NCBI GenBank assembly: GCA_032871835.1
Contig: CM065299.1
Coordinates: 31,484,074-31,548,073, forward strand
Reading direction: 5' to 3'
DNA length: 64,000 bases
Source of the DNA: Dipteronia dyeriana
Lineage: Eukaryota; Streptophyta; Magnoliopsida; Sapindales; Sapindaceae
The notes under the pieces are model-generated. The model searched no databases, was not told where the DNA came from, and worked only from the letters and a program-made list of their open reading frames with translations. Below, piece by piece: positions 39,403 to 51,386 of this stretch. Every line of letters begins with the position of its first letter. Positions within the stretch are counted from its first letter, which is position 1. The position numbers and the translations under genes were made by a program.

Positions 39403-40659
39403 GGCTCAGTTTGGCATTGGTTCCCCAGGTGCTTTTGGGACCAAAAGTGATTCCGGACCAATTACAGGGTGTTTGGTTAAATTGTGGAAAATGCTTTTGG
39501 TCAATTTTAGCTTCTTGTAACTGAGTTTTTGAGAAGCTACAATTTGCAACTTCTGGAAATCAGCTTTCTAGGGAAGCCATTTCCAAAACGCGCTACAGTA
39601 ACATGTTTAATGAATTTTTATTAAACTTTTCATTTTATCTTTTACTTTTCATGAAATTATCCAAATAAACCAGAAATCCAGAAATCCAGAAATCCTCATC
39701 ACTGACGAACCACAATGAACCCAGAAATCCTCACCACCGCCGAACCCAGCAACCATGTCTGCCACAGCTGAACCCAGCAACAATGGCCGCCGGCGACGAA
39801 CCCAGCAGCCCACAACTGACAAAAACAAACCCAGAAACAACATAATCAAACCAAAAAAATCCTCTCCCACCACTAAACCAAGTCAAACTAGACATAAAAA
39901 ATCTCACACAAACCACAATATCTCTCACTTTCTTACACAGCCAAAATCAAAATCAAAATCAACTGAAATCAAAATCAAAACAAAAGCAAACTAAAATAAA
40001 AACAAAATCGAACTAAAATCAAACCAAAATCTCCATAAACCCAAACACCAAACATAAACACAGCCCCACACTCAAATGACCACCACCCGGTCCACCCCCA
40101 CCTGAAATCACCATCATCGGTGCCCCACATCGGTGCATAAACCCACACTCGAACCAGAATCAACACACCAACACGCCAATATACCCATACTCGAACCATG
40201 AATCAGTGAAAGAATGGGATTATGTCGGTTAAGGAGCGAGAGGAGAGGAAGAGAAGAAAGAATCAGGGGAGGGAGGAAGGGAGGGAGAGAGCGGCGGAGA
40301 GAGAGATAGAGATTTAAAGTTTGGATGAATTATTGAGGAAGAGAAAGAAAGAATTGTGTGTCAGAGAGAAGATTAGGTTAGAATTATATTGATTTTTTAA
40401 TTTTCTATTATTTTTAATAAAAAATATTTTTTGTTAATATTTATTACAATGATGTCCTTTTAGTAATTTTACACCGTCACAACACTTTTTACATCCAGTT
40501 TACCATACAGATTGAAATTGCTTTTGGTTCTCACAACAGTTTTGAAAATCAATTTACTAAACACTCAGCTGATTCTTCCCACGGTAATTTCAAAAGCAAT
40601 TCCCCCATATCAAATCCAAAAGCAATTCCCCCAACAACACAACAATGCCAAACTGAGCC
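39403..40659. mobile_element. Non-autonomous PIF/Harbinger-like DNA transposon
   Basis: Seen: the ends are a perfect 17 bp inverted repeat, GGCTCAGTTTGGCATTG at 39403-39419 and its complement at 40643-40659. TTA is duplicated on both sides (39400-39402 and 40660-40662). A three-base TTA duplication with GGC/GGG-start ends is the mark of PIF/Harbinger elements. Length is 1257 bp. No transposase frame is recognisable. The interior has repeated AAAAGCAATT/GCTTTTGG words near both ends, a Pro/Thr-rich or Trp/Val-rich low-complexity section (39700-40200, depending on strand), and a GA-rich block (40220-40330) that resembles a plant 5' leader read on the minus strand. It is inserted in element A. 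Confidence 0.88.
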
Positions 40660-43600
40660 TTAGAAATTTTTTAGAATAAATTTGCATTATCTCATATGTC
40701 TTAATGGAGAAGATTTCATGAATCTTATTAATGACATATAGTCACAGTTAATGACTCGTGCTTTTATGTGGAGAGATGCAGTGGATAGTCTTTTAATAAA
40801 TCTATAAGGTTGGAAAAGTTAGAATAAGGTACCACGATGTATTTTGGTCATATAGCGTGAGTACTAGAAATTGTAGTACATTCTTGGAAATGTGAGGCGA
40901 TCTATTACATCCGCAGTGAATATTCATAGTGTTAATCACATGAGTTATTGCACACACGAAATAGAACCAATTTTTTAAGAAAATGACAATTAGATTAGTT
41001 GTGAAGACTTAAAAAGTCTTTCTCAGTGGTTATCGATATAAATATGAAACGTATAGAATGAATAGCATGCAAAGTCACGTATTTTTAGAAAATACTGTGG
41101 TTTTAATAATCCTTTCTATAGTAATTAATTTTGGTTTATTTACTTTGTAGTAAGAATGGTTTGACCCATAAAATATTTTTTTTAAGACTTATATATTGTA
41201 TTCTTCTGTTATTTATATGCTCACTTGTTTTGGAAATTCTAAATTGTTTAGTACAATATTAGAATTAGAATTTTACACAAAGTGTTGAATTTATGATGAT
41301 TAAATTTTTGGAAATTGATGGTAATTAGACGCTTTGACGACTTTTTCGATTATGTTCTGTAAATTGTTTCATCATTTGTTCGGTTGTGTTTGCAGCAAAA
41401 TTAAATGTGTGTATTTTTGGAAGTTAATATGCTTGCATAGTAAATTGTATGTCTCTACATAGATTAGCATAAAATATAGATTATATATCGATAATATTGT
41501 GGTCAATTTGATTACGATAAACTAAATCTTGTAATCTAGGGAATAGAGATACAATAAGGTTTATTATATTTTAAGAGTAAGAAGCTCTTGAGACTATAAC
41601 ATGAATCATAATTGAACTTTGGCATAATACTTATTTGCTCGACATACAGGATGTGAAGGCTTTTCAAGCTAGAAGTTAAATTACTCGTATTATGTTGTGG
41701 AGTAAGTTAAAATAGTAGCCTCACATGTATGTTTTATAAGTACAATAGGATTTAAGTAAAGTTCTTTACCTTTCAGAGTTTGGCTTGAAGAGGAAATTTT
41801 AGAGTATTTTCAGTACTAAAATTTTAGTAGGTACGGTATCAAGGTTTGATCACTTATAAGAAGCGTCAAAATTTGTGGCAGCCTCTAATAAGGATATAAA
41901 ATATGATATACCGACTAAACGATTTGATCTCTTCTGATAGTTGGAATATATAAAATTAATATGACACGTTATGATCAGGTCATTTTGGTAGTAGAAGATA
42001 AGCACTTAGAGGTGGCGTAGGCTTCTAGCCAATTTTATATGAAAGATTCCAACTTGTACAAAACTTTTAGTTTTGAGCATATTAGTGAAAATAGATATTT
42101 CCAAAAAGGGAAGAGAATCTAGGCATAACCACTTAATCTTAGATCGGAATATGCAAGAAGTTGAAGGATAACGAATTAAGGAAGGGCAAAACTAAAATAA
42201 CTTGTTGCTGTTGTGACAAGCTGGGTCAATTTCACTCATAAATGCGTTGAGTCGAAAAGAGAAAAAACCCAAACTCAAGAATTTGTTAAGTTATGCTTAA
42301 GTTTCTAGCTAGGTATTTTCTTTTTGAATCTTGTCCTTTGTGGACGGTAGATAAGTAAAGATATATCATCTAATAAGAAACTGTAAAGTACATTTTGAGT
42401 AAAGTTAGATAATTAGAGACAAGATGTATATGTGTTAGAACAATTTTTGGAGTTAAGTATATACAAACTAGGTGATGTAGGACAACTAGCCTTGGAGTTT
42501 GAAGAAGAGTTGGATAGAAAATTGGCAAAGAAAGAAATAGGCACGGCTAAAAGAGCTGATTCGAAGAAACGGGCATAACTTTTAGCTCAGTTGTCCGATT
42601 GCCAATTATAATATTTTTTCGGAAAGGGATTTTGACGATCTACATCGTGGCAACCAGGGTTTCTTGGTTGAGGTCATTTGCACCCTCAAAATAGCTGATT
42701 AAGACAGACTGCCGGGCATTTGAAGTTTTATTTTAATTTTTTTAGTTTTTTCGTTTTAGTTTTTATTTGTTTAGTGAATTTCCAATTTGGTCTTTTTGCT
42801 TTTATTTAGGGTTTTCAGAGGCTATTTAAACCTCTTGTTCTTTGTTTTGAGGAATAGAATATAATTTTTAGTTGAATTTCGAGTTCTTTCTGGTGGATTC
42901 CAGTTTTGCTTGCTTAGGGTATACGTTGGTAATCCTTTTTTATTTTTATTCCGCGTCACTAAGTTTGCACGGTAGCATAAATTTATACTCCATGATTTTC
43001 TAATATACACTTGAGATATAACTGTTTTTTAGTGTTCGCAGTTATCCTTATTGATTTGGGTTATCGTTAATGATCATGATGGTTATATGAATATTATTTT
43101 AGCAAATTATATTCATACGGTACTTAATAGTTGCTTAATGGTTTTATAGTATTATACGTCAGTAAATACGGTTACAATTTTGTTTGTTTTTCAATCATTA
43201 CAATGGTAATGGTGCTGATATTTTGGCATGCTAGATTAAGACATGTTGGACTAGATAGAATGAGTATATTAGTCAGGGAGGACTAATTGAACTTATTCAT
43301 CTTAAAGGTCATGCAAATTATCAAACAAGAAAAACAACTTGAAAATCATTTAATAAGGAACTAGATTAGAAATTTCATTGCTACTAATTCACTATTACAT
43401 TTGTGATTGAATGAGTGTAAGGGCTAGACATGAAATTTCATATCTAGTTACATTCAATAATATCTTTAGACGTCTTAGTTATATCTATTTGATATCTCAT
43501 TAATCAAAAGCATTGGATTGCATTCAGATTGTTTAGTTGATGATCGTATTAGATAATAAATTTTTGAGTTTAAAGAATAAACCAAGTATGTAAATATCTT

Positions 43601-45184
43601 TCTGAACGGTTCAAGGAATTGTTTAGTAAGAAAGATATAAAAAGATATTTATTTATTCCTAGGACTCCATAGCAAAATAGTGTAGCGAAAAGAAGGAATT
43701 AAATACTGTTGGAAATGGTTAAGTCTATGATGGCATAAGTAAATTGTTTAGTATCTTATTAAAAGATATGTTAATTGCTGTCTACTTACTTAATCATGTT
43801 CCACTAGATTAAACACTTTCATACCATATGAATTCTAGACAGATAGGTAGCCTAGTCTGACTAATCTACAACCCTGGGGGATTGCAGATTATGTTAATAA
43901 TCCATCTCATAGAAATGAGAAATTGGATGTAAGAAGAGAAGTTGTATCTTTGTTTGATACTCTCTGCATTCCAAAGGATTAAATAAACGATGGTGTATAA
44001 TTAGATAAAAGCATGATTGAATTTAAATCACAATATGTCATTATTAGAGAATGAATTTCTTAGTAGAAGTGAATTTAATATAGATATCTAATTTTTAGAA
44101 TTAGATGATCTGTGTTAATACGCGAGTGGAGGTAAATTAAAATTTAACTTAATCCTTCGTCCCCAGTGGGAGTGGAAATGAAAGTCTACACCCTAGTGGG
44201 AGTAGAAATCCGCATGGATCTATCTTCTCTGGTGGGAGTGAAACAACTGTTGAATTAGCCACCTTAATAATTTACCAACTCATCGAAATAATCATAAAAT
44301 TCTCCAATGTCATCTTTCAGAGATTGAAAGAGAAGTTTTGATGGTTACTTCACTTGACATTGATGAGTCAAAGATTTTAAAATTAAGCTATCACTTATAT
44401 CTACTAAGTGAATATATGAATGAAAGCAATGGAATGGGAGATGGAGTATAGAAGAGTGATCATGTCCGGGACTTGATTCATTTACAACCTGGTCATTAGG
44501 CCATTATGAACATATGGATTCCATGTATATCATATGTAAGGCGGAAAGTACTAATGAGAGGTATAAGGCACAATTAATCGTAAATGAAGAAACTTATGCT
44601 TTGGAAGTAAAGTTTTCTTCTATATGTCTTATTCTAGCACTAGTCGCATATTTGAACTTGAAATTATATTATATGGATGTAATGACTGTACTTCTCGATA
44701 GAGAACTAGAGAAAGAGATTTACATGAAATAGCCTGTAAATTTTTATTTCAAAAGACCAAGAACGCATAAGTGTGCTTACTTAATGTATGGTTTGAAACA
44801 ATCCGCTATAAAGTGATATCTTTTATTTCATCAAGTTGTAATGTCTTACAGATTAATGATGGCTAAAGATAGTCATGGTAAGTACACTAAATAGGTTAAA
44901 GATAATTTTTATATTATCTATATATGTGGACTATATGTATTGGCTAAAAATAATGAAGAGTTTGTAAAATCATAATGAAATGGTAATTCTCAAATTTCTT
45001 TGAGATTATATATGAGCAATGTGGCTTATATATACTAGGAGTGAGAGTTGATTTGGAATAAGCAATTATAAGCTCATAAATACTCCTATTGTGAAATTAT
45101 AAAATCTTAACCTCAATGTGTATCTTGAAACTCCATAAGATCAAGTTATCAATTACAAGTTCTTTATGTTAGTACCATACAGAG

Positions 45185-45425
45185 TCTCATGTACATTGTT
45201 ATATGTACAAAATCTATCATTAGTTACGTCGTAAGATTTGTGAGTGGACACCAATATAATCCTTGATTACAACATTTAGATATTGTCAAGAGGATTATGA
45301 CATACCTTGAAAGTACGACTAACTAATTAGTGTACATTGTGATATGTACAAGGCTCAATAGAAATTATGCTACAAGATTGGTAAATGTATACCAATATAA
45401 TCCTAGATTGAGAGGATTATGATAT
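45185..45425 (+). repeat. Imperfect tandem duplication in A pol
   Basis: GTGTACATTGTGATATGTAC...ACCAATATAATCCTAGATTG...GAGGATTATGA (45330-45425) repeats the words of 45189-45302. The period is about 140 bases and the second copy carries a small deletion. Confidence 0.65.
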
Positions 45426-46515
45426 AACTTTAATAGTAAATGAATTTACCATTAATGCTAGCATAATTACACACATATTGTAATAAAAATATGTCGTCAA
45501 GTTGAGACCAGCATTCTTACACGTGCGGTTGCCTCAGTTGCCGAGATAGTAAGCTGAGACAAGACAAGACACATATATATTAGAGAATATGTAGGATATA
45601 TTCCCGCAGAGCTAGTATATATGAATATGTCGCCTTGACTTTGTCAAGATGAGGTTCACAATAAATATATTAATATATTTTAGAACCGATCATGATAGAC
45701 CCCACTATCATTGATACCTGATTCAAGCTATATGTGAAATCTTAATGTGGTGCCAGAGAGAGACTAGCTTTTAAGAACTCAGGTTAGTCACGAGAGTTGT
45801 GACTAGACTAAGAATGAAATTCACGGTAACACGTGGTTCATACCACATGTGTTATTTGTGATCGATGTGGAAAATAAGAGAATGAATCTTTGCTTCCTCA
45901 ATGTGTAAGTTCCACTGAAGTTTTACGTTAACTTCAAACAATGTCCTTATCACCATTCACTCTATCTTGAAGTGATAGGATAATGTTAGCACCTTTAGAG
46001 TGTTATTTCTATGGCAATGATAATTCAGCCTATGGGGCACATCTAGGGTAGCAGTTGTTCTGGAGACAGAAAGATAAAGATGAAATGGGAAGATTTAATG
46101 AATTTTTATCTGACTTATGTATTCACTGGTCGACCAATTGTATTTGTTACAATTGTGAATATATGAAATGTGATAAAGTCAATCATAGCTTTTGAGGGAT
46201 TAAGTATGCTTTAAACTGATAAAAATTATATATTAACTCTAGGATACAATAATGAACAATATTATCTCTTGTAAATAGAGAATTTACATTTGAGATTGTT
46301 AGCTCCCTTTTTTATATTATTGATTGTTCATAGGTCACATGATGCATTTACCCGTATGAACACTTTTGATAATGATGATAATACTTGTGTTTGAATATTT
46401 AAGGGCTTAAAAATCCATCTGTATATATCACATCTTACATACAAATGAATGTTTGATTAATAAGGTTGTACCTATGATGGACTTGTGGTAACTTAACTGT
46501 GTTGACCCTACTTGT

Positions 46516-46527
46516 GCGAGTGGGAGA
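46516..46527 (+). other. Element A polypurine tract
   Basis: GCGAGTGGGAGA lies directly before the right LTR, like the GCAAGTGGGAGA tracts of B and C. Confidence 0.75.
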
Positions 46528-46671
46528 TGTTGGTATAATTGGGTTTTGTTTGGAAACCAACTTAGACACCCAAGGGGGCCAACAACATAAATTGTACATG
46601 GACAGTCCCAAGTCCATATGTAACAAGCCCAATCATGAGAGCAGTTATTGAATGTTAAAAAACTACTCAAG

Positions 46672-46727
<56 letters not shown>

Positions 46728-47175
46728 CGTGCATGTATTGGATTGGTCTGAGGTTGCAAAAAGAGTGTATTATGCATGTATGCAATGCGTATGAGATGTT
46801 CGACATTGTATGTGTAATGCAAAGCATGAGTATGTACAAATGCAAGAGATAACATAAAGTGTGTGCATGGTGTGCAAATAATGTGCAAGAGTATTGCATG
46901 TAAGAGTGCATGTGTGCAAGTGTTCAGAGAGACATAATATACAGAGAAAACACAAGTCAGAGATGTGGAGAAAATCTGTAGAATTTTCTCTCATCCAAGA
47001 TCAAAGTGTGGGTATATGCATTGTGATCAGAGGGGACTTTCTGATCGTGTGATCATCCTCCAACCGGTGATACAATCTCAGGTATACGATCCCACTTCCG
47101 TTGGAAATCGGATTTCCGTATGGTGAATGGTAATGATCCGAGTTCAATTTGTTTTATATATCGGATTTACTTTCA
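46528..47175 (+). repeat. Element A 3' LTR
   Basis: TGTTGGTATAATTGGG ... TTTACTTTCA, 648 bp. It contains a long uninterrupted (TA)n at about 46675-46726, at the very place where the left LTR holds the Mutator-like insertion. Short open frames across the TA run encode only Ile/Tyr repeats. Confidence 0.88.
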
Positions 47176-47875
47176 GTATGTGAAAAGTAGTGAAAGTTAT
47201 TTCTAACGTGTCATTCTCAATTATTTCTTCACCACACAATCTCAATTGTGATTTGAATTGAAACAAAGTAGAACTGTATTTTGAAATTGATTTATAGTCC
47301 AAAAATAGTTCTGAAATCGTAAATGTTCCCACTCCCATCGAGCATTGGGCAGAGTCGTTTCCTTATGTTGGTCAAATTTATCTCTTATATCTTTTTAGGA
47401 GACTTCAGATCTCGAATGCAACTATGCATCAATGACCCATGAAAGATAATTGGATCCAAAAACGTCACATGCATTAAATTTTCAATCCGCAAGTTTCTGT
47501 TCAAAGAATCATGTTTGGAATCAAAACTTCTAGAGTTCTAGTCTAATAAGATAAATATTGAAATTTGAGTTTTTAATCAAAATAAAGAGCATTGAAATAA
47601 AATGCCACACCAAAAATATTGAAATTGCACTTATTTTTTGATGTGGTTGTTCCGTAACAACAACCACAGCACAACGTACTTGCAAGTATAATCACATTAA
47701 ATAAACCAAATAATTGTGGTAGTCAAAAATAGATCCTGTCGTTAATGGGTTAAGCTGATATGCTATGGGTCGATCTAAGAGCCCGATAGATGGGATAATT
47801 TCCTTTTGATTCAGGGCCAGTTTGTTTTTATCATTTGATTTCCGAAAGTTGGCCTATTTTTGAAAAAAAAATTAG
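47176..47875. other. Old flank, nothing recognised
   Basis: AT-rich sequence to the right of element A. No coding frame or repeat structure is supported. Confidence 0.5.
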
Positions 47876-47886
47876 AAATATGTATA

Positions 47887-48145
47887 TTGAATCTCCAATG
47901 TAATTATCTAAAGTTAAAAATTAAATATTATGATCAATTATAATAAAACAATTATTTCATTATCTATTCTTTTTAATTTTACAATTAAACGAGCTTCAAT
48001 ATTTTTGGTGGAAAGAGTTAGAAATTCTAGCCAGTATTTCTATGGAAGTTTTTAGAATTAGAAACTCAATTCCATATTTTCTAACTTTTTCTTTGCCAGA
48101 TTATCTTTATATTAAATTTAGATAATTGTATTGGAGATAGATTTT
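47887..48145. mobile_element. Foldback MITE-like inverted repeat
   Basis: AATCTCCAATGTAATTATCTAAA (47890-47912) and its near-perfect complement TTTAGATAATTGTATTGGAGAT (48117-48138) form arms about 205 bases apart. A further GTATTGGAGATG near 48201 suggests that the true right end may lie there. The TCTCCAAT-type end is common in plant MITEs; the superfamily is not assignable. Confidence 0.55.
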
Positions 48146-48216
48146 TTAACTTTTTAACTATCAATTTTATGTGGCACTTAATTTTCTCTAAAAACATATT
48201 TGTATTGGAGATGTTC

Positions 48217-49322
48217 TAAGACACTTTGTTTGTTTTTCTCCCATCTACCGAGGTCTAAAACCCATTAAATATGTCTGATATGAAAAAGTTAAGAAATTTG
48301 AGTTTTATCTAAACTGAAAAACATTGTAGTGAACTTTGAACATTTATTCCAGAAATGTCCTCATAAATTTAATATATTCCCCATTTTACCCTCAATAAAA
48401 TAGAAAAACACTCATATTTTTCTTGGTTTTCCTTTCTCTTGCGTTATTGGACATTATCTAGATTTGGCCTCCTCTTCATCTGGAAGTGCTTTATTTCTTC
48501 AACATCTACCAGCATCTCCATCATATCTTCAACATCTACTAGCATCTCCATTGTAACAACAAACATGACTTTTTTTTATCTCATCAAGACGGTACCATAT
48601 CTGAATAAAAATAAAGCTTGAGATCAAAACACTATAAAAAGAAAAACCTTCAAGATCCATCCAACCTGAATCTGAACCAACCTTCGCTTTGATCGAGTGT
48701 TTCGATGTGTGTGGTTAGATGGGTGATGGACTGATGGGTGAGGTTGAAGAAGATATCTAGGAATAGAACAGATGAATAAAGAGGAGACAGAAATTGTACA
48801 AACGGTGTGTAAATATATATTTTGTAAATACATGAACCTTTGCGGTGCAAAGTCCCTTTATCTTTTTTTTTTAAAAGATACGTTATCTTTTTGTTCTCAT
48901 CGAAGAAGAGTCATTTATACTTGGTCCAATTTGGATAACTTTTTTAGATTTTTAAATTTAATTTAATTTATATTCTTAAATTCTTAAATTCGTTAATTTA
49001 TATTTTTTAAATTTTCATTTATTTATTTATAAATAAAAATTAAATATTTTTTACTTTAATTTGGCTTAAACTTTTAAATATTTATTTAATTAATTTAAAT
49101 AATACTATTATAAATACATGAACAATAAAATAAAATTAAATGTAAATGTATAAATCCATTAATAATATGAGGGGTATAATTGTCTTGTTACTAGTTTTCA
49201 GATATTTATTTTCAGACATTATAAATCAAAAACAAACATATCGTCCAAACTTCAAATTTCAGTGACTGTTCAAACTTTAAACTCATTCAGATTTCAGACA
49301 AAAAAAAACCAAACACCACCTC
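48217..49322. mobile_element. Possible degraded TIR transposon
   Basis: The left end (GACACTTTGTTTGTTTTTCTC) and the complement of the right end (GTGGTGTTTGGTTTTTTTTT) are similar, and the wording GTGTTTGGTTTTT is frequent at plant transposon ends. No target duplication is clear. The interior has short CATCTACTAGCATCTCCAT repeats (48500-48550) and no recognisable transposase. Confidence 0.25.
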
Positions 49323-49700
49323 AGTCAAGTTTCAGTTGTTATGAGGTAACAACTGAGTCAAGAGTTTGACGGATTCAAATCTTATATCCCTAAAAATCCA
49401 AATATGATCAGGCAGGTTTGATCATCTACGAGTCACATAATTGAGTTTGATGAGGTCTGTAAATAAGAGCCTCTTTTCACATAGAGGGAATTCTAGCAAA
49501 AAGCTCATTTGCGTGTTAAAATTCGATTAAAATACTGATTTATCTGAATGGACAAAGCTCATTTGTGTGTTAAAATTCTGTTAAAATAGTCTTTGATCAT
49601 CGGGAAATCACTGTTAAACCCATATAATTCAATCAACTATCAATCAACTTAATCTCTAAAGTTTTTTTAATTTCAATCTCTTTACATTCAGTTCAAACAA
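49323..49700. other. Intergenic sequence left of the gypsy element
   Basis: No gene is supported. A short direct repeat (AAAGCTCATTTG.GTGTTAAAATTC) occurs at about 49499 and 49555. Confidence 0.45.
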
Positions 49701-49701
49701 A

Positions 49702-51100
49702 ATGTTAACCCAAAATTCACTCGGGGTGAGGAATTTCGGTTAGCACCCTCGAGACCACTACCACGGAGGTAGTGGCCGGGGTTGGTACCTTGGGTACCTG
49801 GTTTGTATGTTTGATAGTGAGTATAATGGTGAATACTAGGATAAACGTAAACACGATATATTAAGGGAAATTGAATTGCTTTATTGTTGACAAAATGAAT
49901 CACATATACTATACAAGAACCACTCAAGTACTCTCAATCTCTATTGGGTACAATGGGTGTGGCGACTTCGTGTTTGTCGAAAAGTAGATAACGAAGGTAG
50001 TCGTGTTCTCACAATAAAATTTATGCCAAAGCCTGCTCTTATCTTCTATCTATCGTTCGACCTCCTTTCTTTCGTGTCTGCTTGGGCGTATTTATGCATA
50101 GTCCAACTAGGTTAAACTCGTGATCCTCCCATCATTGTTTTCTGAATCAAATCCCTTCTTATTGGGCTAGATTTTCTGTTTGAATGTCATTGACTTTGGC
50201 TTAATGATGGAATCGAGAATATCTTGGATAGAGATAAGTTTGTTTCCTTTTTGGGCTCAATCACTTGCCCTACTCGTATGTAGTGTTTCAATGCAAGTTG
50301 GAGAGTGAATGTGATCCTGTATACTACCCTAGTAGGACACATCATGGAGGTTACCGAATGTCATTGTTTCGAAGGGCGAGGTATATCCATGTTATTGTCT
50401 TGGTATCAGAGGCTCGATCTGACCTTTTTCAAGTCCCTTTTAGAGCTTGAAATGACCATGTTAGTGCCTTTCAGTGATGATGGAGCTTCTATGAGCTTTT
50501 TCCTACCTATCTAGATAGATTTGCTTCTTCCCTCGGTAAGACGGAGCGATACTGTAGTACGAGCTTGATGCCTTATAGGTCTCTCTCTGTGTCTGAAGAG
50601 GATAGCGGGCTTCTTGGGAGGTTACGAGGTAATTTCGACCACGGGGAGCCTAGGTCGTCTTGTATGGGTCTTGCCTTGGGTTCCTATTTTGATGTAAGGA
50701 GCTTGATCTGATCATGTCGAGCTTCACCTGGGGTGTTCCTAAGGTGTGCCGACCCTTCGTTGCTTTTACGGTGTATCTTAAAAGCTCGACCCCGAAAACC
50801 TCAGTACCATGTCAAGTAATCTCAGATTTAGATCCTATCTAGGAGAGTGGAAAATTTATCTTTGGCCTCTAGCCAAATTTGGCTATTAACACAAAATAAG
50901 ACCAAAAGATAACATAACCTAGGGCTCAACCAGTCTTGTTCACGGTTTGCATTAGATTTTGTACAGTTAATTATCTCATTCGTCGATTAAGTGCTTAACT
51001 TGAGCATCAGAGGGTCCCCTAACGGATCCATCTCTAATTTACTTTTGTCTTTTTTCAGGTTCTCTGAGTTGTCGGCAAATTTGGTTCGACTAGAATCTAA
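49702..51100 (+). repeat. Probable LTR and leader of a Ty3/gypsy element (F)
   Basis: A possible start is TGTTAACCCAAAATTCACTCGG at 49702. Features resembling gypsy LTRs are GGGCGTATTTATGCATAGTCC near 50083-50105 (TATA-like) and GAGCATCAGAGGGTCCCC near 51002-51020, similar to the conserved word before the LTR end in plant gypsy elements. I could not find a clear primer-binding site, and the second LTR is outside the window. Boundaries are therefore uncertain. Confidence 0.35.
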
Positions 51101-51386
51101 CTACAAGTTACAAAAGCTTGGTCTATTATAATTGTAAAGTGATCCCTTACAGTTTGACATCTATCATGAGGCCTTTTGCAGTTTTTTCACGAGCCAATCG
51201 AATCACAACAATGACTCGTTCAAGATGCTAGTAGAAGAAAATCCACCAGCTTTCAAGGAGCATTTTGTCACACTGACTACACAAATGACTGCGAATGATG
51301 AGAATCTGCATCTCAAAGCTGAAAACGTCGTAGTCCGAACCCGAAATGCATAACAATGAGCTATGACCGAAGGCGTGCCTAACAAC

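Larger units (their letters stand above)
40663..46527 (+). pseudogene. Element A gag-pol relic
   Basis: Highly decayed copia order on the plus strand: zinc-knuckle remnant (CCCCDKLGQFH near 42205), protease remnant near 42335 (LWTVD), pre-integrase HARLRHVGLDRMSIL (43225), integrase RTP-QQNSVAKRRN (about 43660-43705), reverse transcriptase 44514-44732 (YKAQLIVNEETYALEVKFSS, then LYYMDVMTVLLDRELEKEIYM), and reverse transcriptase/RNase H linker words near 45180-45310 (SHQYNP-like, VKRIMTYLES). No catalytic YVDD box is clearly left. The many stops and the duplication near 45190-45425 show long neutral decay. Confidence 0.72.

Noticed and set aside
39649..40199. Low-complexity frames in both strands of the Harbinger-like element
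   Set aside because: Composition-driven (Pro/Thr or Trp/Val/Gly) and with no transposase motif.
46652..46911. Frames with long Ile/Tyr runs
   Set aside because: Translation of the (TA)n microsatellite inside the A LTR.
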